A stretch of 64,000 bases of DNA from Orthonyx spaldingii (Eukaryota; Chordata; Aves; Passeriformes; Orthonychidae), in NCBI GenBank assembly GCA_013397795.1, contig VZTJ01000242.1, positions 414,419 to 478,418 of the forward strand, written 5' to 3'. A model generated the notes under the pieces. The model did not search any database and was not told where the DNA came from. It saw only the letters and a program-made list of their open reading frames with translations. A program made the position numbers and the translations under genes. This document shows positions 60,898 through 64,000 of this stretch, one piece after another (within the stretch, counting starts at the first letter, position 1; each line of letters begins with the position of its first letter).

Positions 60898-62919
60898 AGC
60901 TGCTTGAAAATCTCAAGCTACAATTGTCAGTAAAAACTTGTAGATTTCTGCTCTGAAACAGAATGAAAAAAACCCCAAAATTATGCCAAAGTTTATGTGA
61001 AAAAAAAAAGTTGAACTATTTTGACAATTTTCATGGAAATAGGACATTTCAGTAATTCCAAATGTCTTTTCAAGCTGCATCATCAGCAAATTGCACTCCT
61101 GATGCCTTTCCCATTGTTGCCTCCCTTCTAATCTTGCTGTCTGTCTATGGGAACTCCTCCCACAATACTTTGATTTGTTCCTGACTTGAAATTATCTTGT
61201 CTGTGTTAGAGACTAAGAAAGAAGAAGACGCAAAATCTTGGAAAGGTGTAAGAAGTCTGGAGGTAGAACCTGTGATTGGCTGGTCAAACACGTTGTTGTA
61301 TGGGATACTAAAGGAAAAAGAAAACCCATGAACAAGATAGGCAGACACAAACATGACAGAGAAATGTAACTGTGATAAAGACGAGAAACAAACCTGGCTA
61401 ATCTCAGTAATTGATGGGATAGCAATAAATTTCGAGGCACAGTGGGGCAACTAATAAGGGTGCAAAGTCAAAGATGCAGGATGCTGGAGAGGCTGGTGAG
61501 ATTGTGCCAGTTGCTGAGGATTCAAGGAAGGAAGAGGGTCAGACAGAAAGGTCTGTAGCAGTAGCTCATTGCCTGTGAGATGAGTCTGACTGAGCCTGGC
61601 ATCTAAATACTACAATCTGTTCTGTCTTCTTACATCCTTTCTTATCGAACTGCATAGTCACAGTCTCTATCCCATGTGCATGACAGCTGCAAGGACTAAA
61701 TGCCAGATACTGGGTGAACTGATGTGCTGAATTTGATGCCAGCAACTGGAGTCGGACCAAGGGTTTTGGTGCCCCAGACCTGTAGTGGCAGCTGCCAAAG
61801 TGAGTGGGGTGTCAGTGCCAGTGACTGGGACAGAGAGCGGTCTTGGCCACCAGTCACTAGGGTTGAAAAGGTGCATGTTCCAAGGGCCATCAGACCGATA
61901 AAGGACCAAGGTGAGGAAAGCTGGTGGAGCAATTGCTAGAAAGGAAGAATGCTCCTTGTTAGAAGATGAGGTTAAAATATCTTGACCTTTTTTTTTGCCC
62001 CCTAGACAATGTTGAATTGCTCATAACCACTGTGGAGCAGATAGAGAGGAGAAGAGTGTTATTTCAGATGCAGAATGGTATCTGCCAGATTTTATTAGTT
62101 GTTTTTGTGCCAAGTATGTGATTTAGGCTGGAAGTTAGAAGAATCCCTTACTTGTAGAGGAATAAGTTTGTGGGATACCTTTTCAAAGGAAATATTTTGC
62201 CCCCAAAGCTCCAGTTAAAATAAATCTCAGAATGATTATTAAAAAAAGTTTATCTTGACATGGCTACCCAAGTTCACAAGTGACTAGTTTTTATCACTTC
62301 TATGTTTCTACAGGACAGTTGTTTCAGAATCTCTTATTAGCAAATGTCCTAAAAAAGATACAAAAGCAATTCTAAGACTCTTTGTGCAAGGCTGGTCTTC
62401 AGTTTTCCTCCAGATATTCTTTCTGTAGTATGGCCATCTCTGCTACTGTCATTCTGTTGCAGGAGATGAGTTCAAAAAGCAGAATTCATGTGCTTCTTGC
62501 TTCAACACCATAGCACTAGGGCTTCGAGTGACATTGCGTGAATACTCAGTTTTGTCTAGGGAAAACAGGGTGCTTTTTTCTTCAAGCCTTTTTTCTTTTG
62601 GCTACTTTGCACACATGGGCACACACACACACTTACACACTTTTACCTACATACATAAACTACATTTACTTTTGTGTTCCCATCTAAAATAGTGAAAACA
62701 TGGCACATGTTTGCTGCTCAGGGGCTCTGGACACTGTCTCCTCTAACCTAAGGAAGCCTCAGCTTTCGTGCTGCCTTTAACTGTTGCTGTAATTGATAAC
62801 TGATGTGGCTGCTTCACTCTCATGAAAGCACCTGAAAAAAACCCCTGTAGTTTTGTGCCTCAGATATTTTGGTTCCAAATACTGTCTGATGTTAATCACA
62901 TATAATTGAAATCAAACCT

Positions 62920-62953
62920 CTTTCTTTTTTTTTTTCTTTTCTTTTTTTTTTTT
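62920..62953. repeat. Poly(T) tract
   Basis: T runs interrupted by single C, about 34 bases. No element is recognisable beside it. Confidence 0.85.
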
Positions 62954-63837
62954 AATGTGTGAAGATGGTCTGATGGTCTTACTTTTAGTAAGTCTGACGA
63001 AGATAGTGGTGAGTACACAATGGTTAAAAAAAGAGGCAAATAATTCAGATCTTAGAGACTTCAGTCTTCTCTAGGGCTTCTAATGGGAGAATGGAAAAAT
63101 TTCAGCCTGAAGGATGCTGAATGGGGTGATAGTTCAGTTCTTCCAGACACTGAGCATCTCCAAGAATCAGCATATTTTCCCCTTTCACTGAAAGCAGCTG
63201 TCCATAAGGACTAGGCAGTTTTTCTGAGTCAGGATACAGCATGGTGAGAATTCCCACTGCTGCTGCTGCAGCATCCAAAGCCACTGTCACCAAGTACATG
63301 CTCACAGAGAGACACAGACAGCACCTGCTCAACTTTTGCTCTTTCTGTTTTGCCCCTATGTGTGTTGTCGTAGGTCCTACAAAAAGGTAGAAGGAATGAA
63401 AGTTCTGCAATCTACCAGTGTTGACACAGCTCGTTATGAGAGTGACTGGAGAATCTTTGGTGATGGCTGGCATGATTTACAATGAACTAGTAGTAAAATA
63501 CAGACATTCTTCTGTGTAGCAGGCCTCATATTTAGAAATGGAAGTAAGACAGTAGTTTGATGCGTGTATTTGTCTGGGCTTTGTCTGATCTATGCTGTCA
63601 GCACACACTCACACGCGCTACATGGCTTTTTGAAATTTCAAACTTGTTCTAAGCATAAATCTGTTTAATGATGCAGAAGTCTTGACAGCTCTTCTTAGAA
63701 CCCTTGAGATGCAAGAGGCTTTGTCAGGATCTGCTTCTTGTTATCTGCTCACCATTGCTGATAAAGCAAATGGCTTGCTGAGTTGTACCACTAGAGCTGG
63801 CACAAAAGCTGTGGCTTCCTTATCAACAAGCAGTGCC

Positions 63838-64000
63838 ACAGAAAGAGACCTGAGGGAGGGTCGAGAGCAAGCTGAATGAGTCAGCAGTGCCCTGGCAGCC
63901 AGGAGGGCCAAGTGTTGAATGCATCAGGCACAGCATCGCCAGCCGGGCAAGGGAGGGGATTGTCCTGTTCTGCGCTGCACTGGGGTGGCCTCACTGAATA
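63838..64000 (+). mobile_element. CR1 LINE, cut by the window end
   Basis: From about 63838 the sequence follows the ORF2 3' region of CR1: CAAGCTGAATGAGTCAGCAG near 63869, GTGCCCTGGCAGCCAGGAGG near 63887, GCATCAGGCACAGCATCGCC near 63920, and CTGCACTGGGGTGGCCTCAC near 63975. It is on the plus strand and continues past the window. The left limit is approximate. It is less diverged in appearance than the copy at 22.9 kb. Confidence 0.88.

Larger units (their letters stand above)
56469..63837. other. No recognisable gene; low-complexity tracts and CTCF-like motifs
   Basis: About 7.4 kb without a recognisable gene or transposon. It holds a G/T-rich tract at 58775-58840, a CTCF-like motif pair at 59987-60038, an A/C-rich tract at 60206-60262, an AATAA-type AT repeat at 60778-60897, a CA run near 62620-62640 and a poly(T) stretch at 62920-62953. 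The open frame at 63102-63473 (minus, 123 codons) has an alanine run from a CTG repeat and is not recognised. Confidence 0.5.

Noticed and set aside
1..64000. CRISPR arrays, bacterial operons, insertion sequences, tRNA and rRNA genes
   Set aside because: Nothing of the kind is visible. The composition and repeat content are those of a vertebrate nuclear genome.

Overview
The window looks like a stretch of bird nuclear genome. The main evidence is six copies of the avian CR1 LINE, several carrying its characteristic 3' end with ATTCTATGATTCTGTGA-type octamers. Several endogenous retrovirus LTRs, a CpG-poor and AT-leaning background, and the lack of any dense run of long ORFs support this. A 580-base run of N marks an assembly gap. 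I could not identify a host protein-coding exon, a tRNA or an rRNA gene. The open frames that exist (up to about 150-175 codons) are what a random background gives, or fall inside repeats. The window is best read as intergenic DNA or a very long intron. I cannot tell which, and no host gene symbol can be supported.

Layout. 1-6662: no recognised element, apart from an A/C-rich tract near 5 kb. 6663-7517: a 3' CR1 copy on the plus strand. 9605-about 11070: the 5' end of a class II (ERVK/betaretrovirus-like) provirus, with a complete-looking LTR, a lysine-tRNA primer binding site, a structured leader, a splice donor and an open matrix-domain start of gag. The rest of the provirus is missing. 22870-23787: a CR1 copy split by a 349-bp solo LTR with a perfect 5-bp target duplication. 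29401-29748: a CR1 reverse-transcriptase fragment. 30655-31319: a CTTT/TTCC polypyrimidine tract running into the gap. 34525-35115: a CR1 copy on the minus strand. 46699-about 47000: an LTR-like segment on the minus strand, uncertain. 49405-50815: a more complete CR1 copy, internally deleted and split by a 603-bp LTR-like insertion. 54533-55027: a solo LTR with a 6-bp target duplication. 55948-56468: an older minus-strand LTR of a widespread avian ERV family, probably ERVL. 63838-64000: a CR1 copy cut by the window end.

The elements do not form a working system. They record successive transposition: CR1 insertions, later retroviral insertions into two of them, and LTR-LTR recombination or truncation leaving solo LTRs and one 5' provirus stub. 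The ERVK stub at 9.6-11.1 kb stands out as CpG-rich, hairpin-rich and with an open gag start, so it is probably the youngest and the most likely source of promoter activity. I found no convincing undescribed system. The best leads are the ERVK stub with its LTR hairpin, the two nested LTR-in-CR1 structures, a close convergent pair of CTCF-like motifs at 60.0 kb, and a one-strand recurrence of an A7C4 11-mer.
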